From: Pseudomonas sp. H3(2019)
GTDB taxonomy: Bacteria > Pseudomonadota > Gammaproteobacteria > Pseudomonadales > Pseudomonadaceae
Reading direction: 5' to 3'
Length of the DNA: 64,000 nt
NCBI RefSeq assembly: GCF_007713465.1
Contig: NZ_VMSG01000008.1
Coordinates: 124,001 to 188,000 of the forward strand
The first letter of the stretch is position 1. Every line of letters begins with the position of its first letter. Positions 45,912-56,351 of this stretch are shown piece by piece. The position numbers were made by a program, and so were the translations under genes. Under the pieces are notes generated by a model. That model was given only the letters and a program-made list of their open reading frames with translations. It searched no databases and was not told the origin of the DNA.

Positions 45912-46892
45912 ATGACTGCCCATCGAATTGGTTTCCTGATTTGGCCCAGCACTAAAGCCTTGACGCTGGCGCTGGCCGAGGAGGCCTTGCGTGTTGCTCA
46001 GCGGGTGCATCCGGAAGTTGTTTACGAACTCTCGTTCCTGCAGGCCGAAATGCCGGCCGAAGGGGCCTGGCAATTGCCGGGCGAGCCGTGGACCGGCAAG
46101 CTGGAAAATTTCCAGAAACTGTTTCTGCTGGCCGATGAGCCGCCGACGGCGTTGGCACCGGCGCTCAGCAGCGCACTCAAGCAACTGGTGCGTGCCGGTT
46201 GTGTGATTGGCGGTTTGTCGGCCGGTGTTTATCCGCTGGCCCAGCTCGGTTTGCTCGATGGTTATCGTGCGGCGGTGCACTGGCGTTGGCAGGACGATTT
46301 CGCCGAGCGTTTCCCCAAGGTTATTGCCACCAGTCATCTGTTCGATTGGGATCGCGATCGCCTGACCGCATGCGGCGGGATGTCGGTGCTCGATCTGTTG
46401 CTGGCGGTGCTGGCCCGTGATCACGGCGCTGAACTGGCCGGTGCGGTGTCTGAAGAACTGGTGGTCGAACGCATTCGTGAGGGCGGAGAGCGTCAGCGCA
46501 TTCCGTTGCAGAATCGCCTCGGCTCCAGCCATCCAAAGCTCACGCAAGCCGTGTTGCTGATGGAAGCCAACATCGAAGAACCGCTGACCACCGACGAAAT
46601 CGCCCAGCATGTGTGCGTGTCCCGTCGGCAGTTGGAGCGGATCTTCAAGCAGTACCTCAACCGTGTGCCGAGCCAGTACTACCTGGAGCTGCGCCTGAAC
46701 AAGGCCCGGCAGATGTTGATGCAAACCAGCAAGTCGATCATCCAGATCGGCCTGTCGTGTGGTTTCTCCTCGGGGCCGCACTTCTCCAGCGCCTACCGCA
46801 ACTTCTTCGGCGCCACGCCGCGGGAAGATCGCAACCAGCGGCGCAGCAGCAGTCCGTTTGAATTGTCGTCGGCGCCTTCAGAGCGCGGCTAG
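45912..46892 (+). CDS. argR: ArgR, AraC-family arginine-responsive regulator
   Basis: A 326-residue regulator. The N-terminal half has the DJ-1/PfpI (amidotransferase-like) fold seen in AraC-type metabolite sensors; the C-terminal 100 residues are the double HTH (TTDEIAQHVCVSRRQLERIF and a second at QIGLSCGFSSGPHFSSAYRN). In Pseudomonas ArgR activates aot and aru operons and represses arginine biosynthesis in response to arginine. This is unrelated to the hexameric ArgR of E. coli. It lies 112 bases after aotP, and matching half-sites occur before aotJ and aruC. A perfect terminator follows. Confidence 0.95.
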   Translation: MTAHRIGFLIWPSTKALTLALAEEALRVAQRVHPEVVYELSFLQAEMPAEGAWQLPGEPWTGKLENFQKLFLLADEPPTALAPALSSALKQLVRAGCVIGGLSAGVYPLAQLGLLDGYRAAVHWRWQDDFAERFPKVIATSHLFDWDRDRLTACGGMSVLDLLLAVLARDHGAELAGAVSEELVVERIREGGERQRIPLQNRLGSSHPKLTQAVLLMEANIEEPLTTDEIAQHVCVSRRQLERIFKQYLNRVPSQYYLELRLNKARQMLMQTSKSIIQIGLSCGFSSGPHFSSAYRNFFGATPREDRNQRRSSSPFELSSAPSERG

Positions 46893-46906
46893 TCGTTGCC
46901 TGAGAC

Positions 46907-46931
46907 GGCCATGGGAAGTGCTCCCATGGCC
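46907..46931. terminator. Terminator between argR and the LRR gene
   Basis: A perfect 10-bp stem GGCCATGGGA with a 5-base loop, followed by TTAT; it separates convergent argR and the giant LRR gene. Confidence 0.8.
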
Positions 46932-46951
46932 TTATAGGTTCAAGTAATCGT

Positions 46952-49900
46952 TCAACTTTCCAATTCAACGTCCGGCGCAAGGTCGGTAGGGCGTGGCATT
47001 CCGGCCACTCCGGTGATGTTCAATGTGTTTCCCGTTTGATAGTAGTAAGCCGCAACGCGCTGCAGGCTTTCCGGGGAGAGTGGATTATTCCTGAAGTCGA
47101 AATTGGCCGTGATATCGGGGTCGGCCTCCATCAACTCGATCGGCATTTCGGTGATTGCGTTATTGGACAGATCAGCGTGAATCAAGCTGGCGCTGTTGAA
47201 CAATCCCTTCGGCGCTTCGGTGAGCCCGGAATTGCTCAGATCCAGCGAATGCAATCTCGTCATGTTGCTCAGGTCGGGCGTCAGGCCTAGCAAGTTGTCT
47301 CTGAGATTCAGGCTGTCGAGGTTTTCCATACCGGCTAGTGCATCCAGGGTTTGCCGGGTCAGGGTGATGTTGCACTCTGGCAGGCTTAGCGCCGTCAAGC
47401 TGCGCATTGCGAAGACTGCGTCGGGAATGTTCTCCAGCTGATAACCCTGGACAGCAAGGCTTTCCAGCTTGGGGAAATAATCCAGGAACCGACTTGCCTT
47501 GGGGGCAATGTTCCCTGTGCTTGTCAGGTAGAGTTCGCGGACATGCCCGAAGTCGGCTGTCAGCACAGGCAGGTCGCCTATGATCGACAGGTTGGAGGTG
47601 AAGCCGAACTCGTCAAAGGACACGCCCTCTGTCGGTATTTGACGCCAGCACCGCTCCAGGCTTTCCTTGAACTTCATTCTTTTGTATTGCTCTTGCAGCA
47701 GGTCTTCGGCATTCAGCGGTTCACCGGTGACGGGGTCGTTGGGGATATCGGTCATCCACACGGTAAGGTCGCGGCTCAAGTCGGCGAGTTCGGTGTGTTT
47801 GTGTGCCAATTCGATGCGTCCATCGGCCAGTGTGCCGGGCAGGCGATAGATGAATTCGCTTGCTTGTTCGTCGCTGAAACTTGGGTATAGCGCTGTTACT
47901 TGGTCAATATCGGCCTGGTTGGCCAATACTCCAAAGTCTTTTCCGGTTCGCTGGTAGTAGGCTTTTATCTGCTCCAGGGTCGTTGTTGAGAGTGGATTGT
48001 TGCCGAAATCAAATCCATCGCCGACCTCGGCGGACAGGTTGTAGATCTCGCGTGGGAATTCAGTTATCCGGTTGCCGCTCAAGATGGCGGTTTGAAGTCG
48101 AGGATGACTCGACAGACCGACTGGAACACGCTCAATGCCAGTGCTGGAGAGGTCGATAAAGGTCAGCGTTGGCAGGGCCGCTACATCCGGGACATGGCCC
48201 AGTGGATTATTGAACAGGTCCAGCATTTCCAGGCGGGGTAGCGAGGAAAGTGCTGTCTGCGCCTCGGCCTCGAATACCACGCCACAATTGCTCAATACCA
48301 GATTCTCGAGTGATGGCATGCCGGTAATCGCCTGAGGTACGCGACCCAGGGCGAAATTGCGCATTTCCAGGTGTTCTAGACCGGTAAAGCACTCAAGGAA
48401 GCGGGAAGAGACACCCAAGGCCTTGCTGCCGTTGAAGGCCAGTGCCGAGACATGGCTGAAGTCTGCTGTCAGCTCTGGCATATCACCGATAAAGGCCAGG
48501 TCCGCTATGAGCGAGTCGGCCCTGAGTTCTGGCTGCTCTACCAACCTTTGGCGCCAGAATAGCTCCAGTCTCTGGCGGAACTCGTTTCTCGCGATGCGCT
48601 CTGCGCTCTTGTCGAGGGGGCTCAAAGGATCGCCGGTCGAGGGGTTATGCGCTGGAATGTCATCGACCCAGACGCTGAGGTCGCTGGTGAGCTGAGCAAT
48701 TTCCGTTTCCCAGTACGTGAGCTGAGTGCGGCCGTCTTCCAGTGTTCCGGGCAGTTTATAGATGACATGGCTTGCGCCTTCGGTATCCAGGCCAGAAAAC
48801 AGTGCGCGTGCGCGATCGATATCGGCCTGTTCTGCCAGTACAGCGAAGTCATTTCCGTTTTTAGCGTAGTAGGCCTTGATTCGGTCTCGGCTGATTGACG
48901 ACAACGGGTTATTGGCGAGATTAGTCCCATCGGCGAGATCGAGGTCAAGATCAAAGAAGGCGTCGGGCAGATCGGTTATCTGGTTGCCATTGAGAATCGC
49001 GGTTCTTAGATACTGACGGCTGGTGAGACCGTTTGGCAGGCTGGCAATACCGGTGTTGGACAGTCGAATGTCGTTCAGTTCCGGCATGGCCTCTATGTCG
49101 GGTGCGATCGCCAGTGGGTTGTCACTCAGATTCAGAGCTTCAAGCCGGCCCAGAGATGAAAGTGCGGCCTGGCTTTGGGGCGTGAGTGTCACGCGGCAAT
49201 GGGCCAATGTCAGCTCCTTGAGGGCCGGCATGCGGGTGATGGCCTGGGGCACTTGATCCAGCGTGAAGTGATGCATTTCCAGACTGTGCAAATTCGGGAA
49301 GAGTTCGAGGAACGGGCCGGTTGCGCGGATCGCGTTGTTGCCCCTGAGTTCCAGGCTTGAAACATGGCTGAAGTCCGCGGTCATCAGCGGCATGTCACCG
49401 GAGAAAGTCAGATTGGCTATCAGGTGGTCGTCGCGCATCCGGGAAACTTCTGGTCGACGACGCCAGAACTGTTCCAATTGTTGTTTGAACTCTGCCCTGG
49501 AGACGTGCTCGGCGTACATCTGCTCGGCGTTGAGCAATTGACCGGTGACAGGGTGCCGATCAGGAACCTGGCGTTCCCATATCGTCAGGTCGCCGGACAG
49601 CTGCGTGATCTCCGTTCTCCAGCGTCCGAGTTGGAGCCGGCTATCTTCCAGTGTTCCGGGCAAGTCATAGATCACATCACTGGCGTCTTGCGAGTCCAGG
49701 GCTGGAAACAGCTCTTTGGCCAAGTCGATATCAGCTTTGTCGGCCCAAACTCCGAAGTCTTGCCCGGTTTCACGGAAATAGGTTTTTATCCGGTCTCGGG
49801 TTGCTGTCGATAACGGATTGTCCGAAAAATCAAACCCGTCACTGCGATGGCCGGGAAGATCAAAGAAGGCGTCGGGCAGTTCGGTAATCAGGTTGCCATT

Positions 49901-51183
49901 GAAGATGGCGGTACTCAGGTTTGGATGGTCCACCAGACCGGCGGGAACATTGGAAATGCCGGCATTGGACAGATTGATGTACGTCAACCTGGGCAGAGTC
50001 GTTACGTCGGGTGCCGTACCCAATGGATTGTCGATCAGTTCCAGCGTGTCAAGGTTGTTCAGTGAGGAAAGCGCTGTCTGACCTTCAGGTGTCAGCACTA
50101 CGCTGCAATCGTCCAGTACCAATGCGTTGAGCTGCGGCATGCTGGTGATCGCCTGGGGCACTTGATCCAGAGCAAAGTCACGCAGATCCAGGCGTCGCAA
50201 CCCCGTGAAGCGCTGCAGGAATGGGGTGGTTGCAGAAATGCTGGTGTTGCCAGTCAGGGTCAGGCTGGAAACATGGCTGAAATCCGCAGTCAGTTCCGGC
50301 ATGTCCCCCATGAATTCCAGGGTCGAGACAAACTGGTCGTTCAATCTGCTGCGCCAAGCCTGTTCCAGTTGTTGCCCGAATGTTCTTCTTGCGTCCTGTT
50401 CGTTGAACTGTTCATTGATATTGAGAGGCTGGCCGGTCGAGGGCGCGCGCTCAGGAACGTTTCTGGCCCAGTGCGTAAGGTTGTCGTTCAACTGGGTATA
50501 TTCGGTCTCCCAGTTCGTGAGTTGAACTCGACCTTGAGCCAACGTTCCGGGCAAGCGATACAACAGGTTAGTCGCTTGATGAGCGGTCAGGTCTGGAAAC
50601 AGGGTTGTTGTCCGATCGATATCCGCCTGCTCGGCCAAAACCCCGAAGTGTTTCCCGGTTCGATTGTAGTGAGTCTTTACTCGCTCTCGAGTGGTTGCGG
50701 ACAGCGGGTTGTCTGCAAAATCCAATCCGTCACTGAAGTTGCTGGATAAAGTGAAGAGCGCGTCGGGCAGTTCGGTAATCCGGTTGCCATCGAATCTGCC
50801 GGTTATGAATTGAAGATGATCCAACAGGCCGGCTGGCGGCGTGGAAATACCCGTATTGGCCAGATTGAGGTGCGTCAGCGAGCGCATGGCTTGTATATCA
50901 GGCGCGACTGCCAGCGGGTTGTCCTGTAGATCCAGCAGGGAGAGCTCGGTCAAGGAAGAGAGCAACTGCTGGTTGGCGGGGGAGAGTGTAATGCCGCAGT
51001 TACGCACGACCAGTTGTCGAAGTGTCGGCAGTGAAGTGATGGATTGAGGCAAGTTCTGCAGGTTGAAGTTCTGAACGTCCAGGAACAGCAACCCGGGGAA
51101 GTTCTGTAAAAAAGGCTCGAGAGCATGGGTGCTGGTGCTGCCACTGATCGTCAGAGCGGAAACATGACTGAAGTCGGCGTTCA
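46952..51183 (-). repeat. Five tandem coding repeats of about 0.9 kb in the LRR gene
   Basis: Equivalent points recur at about 51183, 50292, 49384, 48473 and 47568 on the reverse strand. The period is 890-910 bases. Landmark words such as the TADFSHV, VPQAITxMP and DNPLS codings repeat in register. Copies are clearly homologous but diverged in DNA, so duplication is old; the last copy is shorter. Confidence 0.85.
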
Positions 51184-54100
51184 GGGGAGGGAGGTCGCCC
51201 AGTATCGGCTCCCGTAGATCAAGCATATAACCAGCCGGTCCGCGTGTTTGCCGTTGCCAGCAACGTTGGATAGCGTCCTTGAGCAACATGCGATTTCGCA
51301 AGTCTGCTCGGCGCTGAAGCGGTGTGAGCGCGAGCCCACTGTCGGGGTCGCTATGCGGTACGTCGTTCGCCCAGCCATGCAGGTCATTGGCGAGTCGCTC
51401 ATATTCGTGGCCCAGGCGGGAAAGTTCGCCACGCACGCCTGCCGGGTGGCTCTGCCACCTGGAAATAAACGCCTGGACTTCCTCGGGGGAATGGCCCGGA
51501 TAAATCTCTCGCACCCTCTCTTCCAGGGTGAAGGTTCGTTCGTTCGTGGTGCGCACAGTACGCAAGATTCGTGGGTAACCGTCAGCACCCAACAGACGCA
51601 GCGTATCAATGGCCGGCTCCTGAACCGGCGGATTGGAAATCGCCACCCGAAGCTCGCTGCGCTCCATGGGCTGCTCGCGGATCGCGTTTTTCAGCTTCTG
51701 CGTCTGGCCGATCTGGAGGTTCAGGGCCTGGCGTTCGGCGTCCGGCAGGGCGTACAAAACACTGGCGTAGAAGTCGGTCGCCGAATGCAGTTCCAGGCCG
51801 CGGTCGTCGTAAGGCTGATAGGTGCCGTCGGTCTGTCGCACCAGGATTTTTTGTACCGGCGCATCGGCCCGTCCGGTGCTGTCGAGCATGGGCCCTTCGT
51901 AACGCCGCTCGCGGATTTCGATCCGTACGTCACCGCTCCAGCCAGGTAAGCGCTTGAGGCTATGCAATGCCAGCGTGTCGGAATCCGGGTTGCTCACGGA
52001 GTCCAGCTCCAGCCCTTCATAGGCGCGGGTGACGCGCACTTCCTGATTGGCCAGTTGCATCAGATCTTGTTGGCGCTGCGGTAATTGCCCTTCGCTGATG
52101 TGTATCAGCTCATCCCCGGTGGCGGTGTTGAGCAATTCCCGGGTGATGCTGACCGGCAACTGAGGGTCGTGTTGAGTGATCGGTTGTGCCAACGGATCTT
52201 CGATGCGTTCGAGCGCTTGGTAGCGCGATTCGAACATTGCCGTTCGTTGTTGCCAGGCGAGTTGGGCGAGTTGCTTTCTCAATGTCTGGGTGCGGACAGG
52301 CAGCGCGGGCGTCGGACCACCGAACTTTTCTCCCAGCAGTGCTTTGATTTCACTGTCCTCAAGCGAATGAAGCAGCGTTTTGAGCAGGTCGCCGTCCATC
52401 AGGCGGTCCTGACGAAGCTCTATCAGCGGCAAGGTTTCGTCGCTGGAGGACTGCCAGGCGACTTCTCCTTGTTGATCCACCCAGCGCAGCCGTTTGCTGG
52501 CCGGCCATTGGCCGTGTTCATCGAGGAGTTGCAGCTGCATCAACGGATCGGCGCTGAGATAATCCTCGGGCAAGTCGCTAGCCAGTTGATCGACGAAGCG
52601 TTGAAGATCCTGATCGATCTTGAAGCGTTTGATGCTGTCGGCCAGCAGCGGCGGAAGGGGTTCCTGATCGACATGCATTTTGCGCAGGGCGTCTTCGTTG
52701 TAGCCGCTGACCTGAAGAATCGTCTCGCGTTCGGCCGGGGAAAAGGATTCGACCGATTGGCCGATCCGGCGCAACGCCGTGGGTTTGTCCCACTCCAGCG
52801 GCTGCTCGAGCTCGGTATGCCAGGCGCCGTCGCCGTTGTGCCGTACCAGCGGTTTATAAGCGTCGGGGCGGGTTGGGTGTTCAATCCGGTACTGGCCAGG
52901 GATCGGGCTTTCGCTCAGCGCAAAGTGCGCGTCTTCGAGGGGCAGCAGTTGTTTTCCCTGGTGCTGATGCAGGCCCCGTTCATCGGGCCTGGAATCCACA
53001 CCCGGAATGGATTTCTGCTCATAGCGGGCGAGGTCCGGTTCCCAGTACCGGGTTTGGCCATTGGGCAGCTCGACGGGCTTGAAACGGTCGATAAAGGCGA
53101 CAATCTCTTTGGGCAAGATTTTGCGAAACTCACCCGCGCCAATGGCGCCGCCTATCGCAAAGGTCCCCAGCTGGATCAGCGATTCCACGGTTCCCATGAA
53201 GTGCTCGAAGGCTTCGGTGGTTCGGCCCTGCGCCCACTCGATGATCCCTTCGAAGGCTTCGTCGAGCAATTGGTAGGCCATGTACGCCATCATTGCTTCA
53301 CCCAGCACGGGCACAAACGGCGCGATGATGAACGCCGCGGTCTGGAGAATCGACGAGGCTATGTTGACCAGCGAATCCCAGAACGCCCAACGGGCTTTCT
53401 GATCGACGGCTGCCGTCGGGACGGCGATGCTCCGGGCGTCATTAAGGATTTTGTTGAGTTTTGCCTGATAGAGGTGCTGCCACAGGTTGTCGTTGAACGG
53501 CATGAATGCCGTTTGCAGATCGGGACGGTCGAGGGGCGTTTCCCGCCAGGTGGGCTCCGAGCTTCCCGCGACGGGCGGGTGCCACTTCACCTTTGCCAGG
53601 CGCTCATTGAGGCTGGCGAAGAAAAAACCGCGATGTTCGTGGTTCACGAACCGGCTGAAAAATTGTTGGTAATCCTTCGAACGCAACTGCCGGGTCAGTT
53701 CGATGACCATCTCGAGCGCCGAGGCGTATTCCTTGATCGGGTGCTCGGGGTCATCCGGCACATAGGCCACCACTCTGGCGGTTTTTTGAACCTGATCCAG
53801 ATCGGGGGCAAACACGACGATGCCGGTGAGCGGAGCGGACATCATCGTCAGGTCATGACACAACACGGCCTGCCCGTTGACCCGCAAGCCTTGCAGCCCG
53901 TCGAGCAAACCGCCGATCAGGCGAAAGTAACTCTCCGAGATGTCACGGTTCATCCGCGCCATTTGCAGCGCTGCCCGTATTGCCGCTTTTTGACTGTCAT
54001 CGATTTTCTGGCGCAGAACCGTCGCCGCGACCGGATCGGAAAAACCGAGGTTGTCTTCGAGATAGGTTTTGTACTGGCCACCGATATCCAGCTCTCGGCA

Positions 54101-54688
54101 CAGTTTGGTAAAGGCCGGGATGCTCAGTTTGGCTTTGATCAAGGGCAGTGTGTCGAACTGCCCGGTCGCAGAGGGCTGGGTGATGTAGGTCGAATCGGTT
54201 TCGTAGGCAGTGTCTTGCGTTTCTTTCTCTTCGAAGTTATGCAGCGCGGCGTCCAGCAGCGACACCGTCCAGGCGCGAGCCCCGGTCTTGACCGGAAACC
54301 ACGGCGTCGTCGCGGGTACGTACAGGCGCAGGAAGGTTGTCCTGACGTCCAGCTCCAGGCCGAAGCGGTTTTTCAGCGCTTCTTTGAGCAACGGTTCGGC
54401 GAAGGCACTGGCGTCTTGCAAGTGCTCCAGCCGTTGGTCGACATCACTTTGAGCGGTCCAGTGTGCGGCGTTAAGAGCCTTGAGTTCCTGGTGCTGCGCG
54501 GCCGGTGCGGCCTGGAGCCGGGCCAGCAGTTGCGGCTGAGTGTTCTGCAGCGCCTGGCGCCGGGCAGGCGAGGCCTTGCCCAGCCATTCGGGAATTGCAT
54601 TTTGCAGGTGTTGGTAGTGGCTATCGGGGTGTTCCGAAAAGATTGTGTCGGTTGAAACTGTCGGTTGCTGTCCTTCAGACAAATACAT
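46952..54688 (-). CDS. Giant DUF6543/LRR toxin-like protein with five tandem LRR modules
   Basis: ATG 54688 (AAGGA about eight bases upstream) gives 2578 residues. The N-terminal 1165 residues match the DUF6543-type (dermonecrotic toxin-like) region of Pseudomonas effector-like proteins. Hydrophobic segments at about 430-475 (ASSILQTAAFIIAPFVPVLG) and 496-522 could insert into membranes. From about 1168 to the end are five modules of roughly 300 residues. Each consists of leucine-rich repeats opening with LTADFSHV-like sequence, a NPLS-capped end, an ADIDxxxxLFP/LPGTL helical linker and a W-x-x-DIP segment. The fifth module ends about 30 residues after its LRRs with no further domain. The usual NEL ubiquitin-ligase domain with its catalytic Cys is absent. 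No signal peptide; type of export unknown. Confidence 0.85.
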   Translation of the reverse strand: MYLSEGQQPTVSTDTIFSEHPDSHYQHLQNAIPEWLGKASPARRQALQNTQPQLLARLQAAPAAQHQELKALNAAHWTAQSDVDQRLEHLQDASAFAEPLLKEALKNRFGLELDVRTTFLRLYVPATTPWFPVKTGARAWTVSLLDAALHNFEEKETQDTAYETDSTYITQPSATGQFDTLPLIKAKLSIPAFTKLCRELDIGGQYKTYLEDNLGFSDPVAATVLRQKIDDSQKAAIRAALQMARMNRDISESYFRLIGGLLDGLQGLRVNGQAVLCHDLTMMSAPLTGIVVFAPDLDQVQKTARVVAYVPDDPEHPIKEYASALEMVIELTRQLRSKDYQQFFSRFVNHEHRGFFFASLNERLAKVKWHPPVAGSSEPTWRETPLDRPDLQTAFMPFNDNLWQHLYQAKLNKILNDARSIAVPTAAVDQKARWAFWDSLVNIASSILQTAAFIIAPFVPVLGEAMMAYMAYQLLDEAFEGIIEWAQGRTTEAFEHFMGTVESLIQLGTFAIGGAIGAGEFRKILPKEIVAFIDRFKPVELPNGQTRYWEPDLARYEQKSIPGVDSRPDERGLHQHQGKQLLPLEDAHFALSESPIPGQYRIEHPTRPDAYKPLVRHNGDGAWHTELEQPLEWDKPTALRRIGQSVESFSPAERETILQVSGYNEDALRKMHVDQEPLPPLLADSIKRFKIDQDLQRFVDQLASDLPEDYLSADPLMQLQLLDEHGQWPASKRLRWVDQQGEVAWQSSSDETLPLIELRQDRLMDGDLLKTLLHSLEDSEIKALLGEKFGGPTPALPVRTQTLRKQLAQLAWQQRTAMFESRYQALERIEDPLAQPITQHDPQLPVSITRELLNTATGDELIHISEGQLPQRQQDLMQLANQEVRVTRAYEGLELDSVSNPDSDTLALHSLKRLPGWSGDVRIEIRERRYEGPMLDSTGRADAPVQKILVRQTDGTYQPYDDRGLELHSATDFYASVLYALPDAERQALNLQIGQTQKLKNAIREQPMERSELRVAISNPPVQEPAIDTLRLLGADGYPRILRTVRTTNERTFTLEERVREIYPGHSPEEVQAFISRWQSHPAGVRGELSRLGHEYERLANDLHGWANDVPHSDPDSGLALTPLQRRADLRNRMLLKDAIQRCWQRQTRGPAGYMLDLREPILGDLPPLNADFSHVSALTISGSTSTHALEPFLQNFPGLLFLDVQNFNLQNLPQSITSLPTLRQLVVRNCGITLSPANQQLLSSLTELSLLDLQDNPLAVAPDIQAMRSLTHLNLANTGISTPPAGLLDHLQFITGRFDGNRITELPDALFTLSSNFSDGLDFADNPLSATTRERVKTHYNRTGKHFGVLAEQADIDRTTTLFPDLTAHQATNLLYRLPGTLAQGRVQLTNWETEYTQLNDNLTHWARNVPERAPSTGQPLNINEQFNEQDARRTFGQQLEQAWRSRLNDQFVSTLEFMGDMPELTADFSHVSSLTLTGNTSISATTPFLQRFTGLRRLDLRDFALDQVPQAITSMPQLNALVLDDCSVVLTPEGQTALSSLNNLDTLELIDNPLGTAPDVTTLPRLTYINLSNAGISNVPAGLVDHPNLSTAIFNGNLITELPDAFFDLPGHRSDGFDFSDNPLSTATRDRIKTYFRETGQDFGVWADKADIDLAKELFPALDSQDASDVIYDLPGTLEDSRLQLGRWRTEITQLSGDLTIWERQVPDRHPVTGQLLNAEQMYAEHVSRAEFKQQLEQFWRRRPEVSRMRDDHLIANLTFSGDMPLMTADFSHVSSLELRGNNAIRATGPFLELFPNLHSLEMHHFTLDQVPQAITRMPALKELTLAHCRVTLTPQSQAALSSLGRLEALNLSDNPLAIAPDIEAMPELNDIRLSNTGIASLPNGLTSRQYLRTAILNGNQITDLPDAFFDLDLDLADGTNLANNPLSSISRDRIKAYYAKNGNDFAVLAEQADIDRARALFSGLDTEGASHVIYKLPGTLEDGRTQLTYWETEIAQLTSDLSVWVDDIPAHNPSTGDPLSPLDKSAERIARNEFRQRLELFWRQRLVEQPELRADSLIADLAFIGDMPELTADFSHVSALAFNGSKALGVSSRFLECFTGLEHLEMRNFALGRVPQAITGMPSLENLVLSNCGVVFEAEAQTALSSLPRLEMLDLFNNPLGHVPDVAALPTLTFIDLSSTGIERVPVGLSSHPRLQTAILSGNRITEFPREIYNLSAEVGDGFDFGNNPLSTTTLEQIKAYYQRTGKDFGVLANQADIDQVTALYPSFSDEQASEFIYRLPGTLADGRIELAHKHTELADLSRDLTVWMTDIPNDPVTGEPLNAEDLLQEQYKRMKFKESLERCWRQIPTEGVSFDEFGFTSNLSIIGDLPVLTADFGHVRELYLTSTGNIAPKASRFLDYFPKLESLAVQGYQLENIPDAVFAMRSLTALSLPECNITLTRQTLDALAGMENLDSLNLRDNLLGLTPDLSNMTRLHSLDLSNSGLTEAPKGLFNSASLIHADLSNNAITEMPIELMEADPDITANFDFRNNPLSPESLQRVAAYYYQTGNTLNITGVAGMPRPTDLAPDVELES

Positions 54689-54849
54689 CGCGCCATTCCT
54701 TGAGCGTTGAAAGAGCTCATAGCAAATCAGGAAGTGGCGAGCGGAATGCGGTACATAGTTAGGGGGCGGGCGAGCTCCAGAAATCAAATCCCGGCAACCC
54801 TGCCGCTAATCCCCCCGGGCAGTTTAAACTGCGCCTTTGCGACGCTATT

Positions 54850-54865
54850 TGTCGCATTGCCGTAA
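54850..54865 (+). promoter_or_regulatory. ArgR half-site 1 upstream of aruC
   Basis: TGTCGC-N8-AA, matching the Pseudomonas ArgR half-site consensus, 130-145 bases before aruC. Confidence 0.65.
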
Positions 54866-54895
54866 ACCCGGAGAAATCCGGGGTTTGCGCTATAA

Positions 54896-56215
<1,320 letters not shown>

Positions 56216-56351
56216 TTCAGGCTGCGGTACCGCTCGGCGCCTATTCTTAGGGACAGGCGCCGAGACAATTTTCCTGTGCCGGGCCTGCCCGGCATTTTTT
56301 TCCCCGAGTCGGCGCCTTTCGTCGACCTGATGTTAAGTAAGGAGTGACACC

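Noticed and set aside
46952..47568. A NEL ubiquitin-ligase domain at the end of the LRR protein
   Set aside because: The sequence stops about 30 residues after the last LRR and no catalytic Cys-containing NEL motif is present.
52085..54655. An 856-codon forward frame
   Set aside because: Antisense shadow of the N-terminal half of the LRR gene; no ribosome site or recognisable domain.
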